A DNA stretch of 7,161 nucleotides from Candidatus Altimarinota bacterium (GTDB lineage Bacteria; Patescibacteriota; Gracilibacteria; UBA1369; LOWO2-01-FULL-3). The first letter of the stretch is position 1; every line of letters begins with the position of its first letter. The position numbers were made by a program, and so were the translations under genes. The notes below the pieces were generated by a model. It saw nothing but the letters and a program-made list of their open reading frames with translations, did no database searches and was not told the DNA's origin. Location of the stretch: positions 1 through 7,161 of the forward strand of contig JAOZTS010000058.1 in assembly GCA_029939035.1 (NCBI GenBank), read 5' to 3'. Shown here piece after piece: positions 6,837 through 7,161 of this stretch.

Positions 6837-7161
6837 GATGTTTTACATTCAGTGACGTTTGCTTTAATTTCGCTAATTACTTCTTCGTCGTTTTCGAAAA
6901 GGCTCAGAATTTCTAGCATTGTTGTGTTGTCTTCAACCGGGAAACCGTATTTTTTGTATGCTTCGTCCAAAGTTGTTTTCATGAGTGGTTGGTCGTCTGC
7001 AAGTCCAGGATTATTTATGACTTGGCATGTGAAACTTGTATTTGCGTAGATAAACGGATCTCGATAAAGAGTAAGGTCTACAGTTTCTTCTGTTGTTTCT
7101 GTATTGCCATTGTCTTCCGTAGTTTTTTTCTGACCTTCGCAATTTTTGAAAAAGAAAAAAG
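6833..7161 (-). CDS. Unidentified protein, C-terminal 108 residues (N-terminus beyond right edge)
   Basis: An open minus-strand frame enters from the right edge and ends at TGA 6835-6833, overlapping the ATG of the formimidoyltransferase by four bases. The visible part starts FFFFKNCEGQ, which looks like the end of a hydrophobic segment. A Thr/Glu/Asn-rich, linker-like stretch (about 12-26) follows, then a compact domain (VDLTLYRDPFIY at about 27-38, TLDEAYKKYGF at 63-73, ending ECKTS). Cysteines at visible positions 7, 45 and 105 could allow a disulfide if the domain is outside the membrane. A hydrophobic start plus hydrophilic linker suggests an anchored or exported protein. The residues before Cys7 do not make a good lipobox. 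I do not recognise the family. The lack of stops up to the edge and the ATGA junction support a real gene. Confidence 0.7.
   Translation of the reverse strand, partial: FFFFKNCEGQKKTTEDNGNTETTEETVDLTLYRDPFIYANTSFTCQVINNPGLADDQPLMKTTLDEAYKKYGFPVEDNTTMLEILSLFENDEEVISEIKANVTECKTS

Noticed and set aside
6852..7049. Plus-strand 65-codon frame near the right edge
   Set aside because: It is antisense to the unidentified protein whose frame stays open to the window edge and couples to ftcD by ATGA.
1..7161. CRISPR array, transposon ends, tRNA genes, phage or defence cassette
   Set aside because: No regularly spaced direct repeats, transposase motifs, tRNA cloverleaf signatures or defence gene motifs were seen on either strand.

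Overview
The window looks like a chromosomal piece of a streamlined, low-to-moderate GC bacterium. My best guess is a member of the Candidate Phyla Radiation (Patescibacteria). The hints are compact spacing, an overlapping gene pair, near absence of Shine-Dalgarno motifs before every visible start, an extended -10 promoter before secA, and an RNase P RNA that seems to lack the usual tRNA-CCA-binding GGU. This assignment is inference; no taxonomic marker was searched. The standard bacterial code fits: the long frames need no in-frame UGA.

Layout, left to right. Positions 1-892 (minus) hold the first 297 codons of a PurL-type FGAM synthase with a duplicated PurS-like N-terminus; the rest lies beyond the left edge. 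After a 42-base gap comes secA (935-3601, minus), a full-length preprotein translocase ATPase. A 124-base divergent intergenic region (3602-3725) separates it from the only plus-strand gene, a 128-residue orphan (3726-4112) with its own consensus-like promoter. That gene abuts, stop codon to stop codon, a convergent minus-strand polyprenyl-phosphate sugar-phosphate transferase (4113-5555); the two stops lie inside a perfect 18-bp palindrome. Just upstream of the transferase on the minus strand is rnpB, the RNase P RNA (about 5575-5972). Its promoter lies inside the last codons of the preceding gene, a single-domain glutamate formimidoyltransferase (5964-6836). That gene overlaps by an ATGA junction the 3' end of an unidentified, probably membrane-anchored or exported protein (6833-7161) that runs off the right edge.

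Functionally the window mixes core housekeeping (protein export, tRNA 5' maturation, purine synthesis, folate one-carbon chemistry) with one envelope-glycan initiation enzyme and two unknowns. PurL and the formimidoyltransferase are linked only loosely, through purines and one-carbon folates. I see no CRISPR array, mobile element, tRNA gene or obvious multi-gene defence system. The most interesting features are the nested rnpB promoter and gene overlap, the apparent missing GGU in L15, and the His/Cys-bearing orphan.
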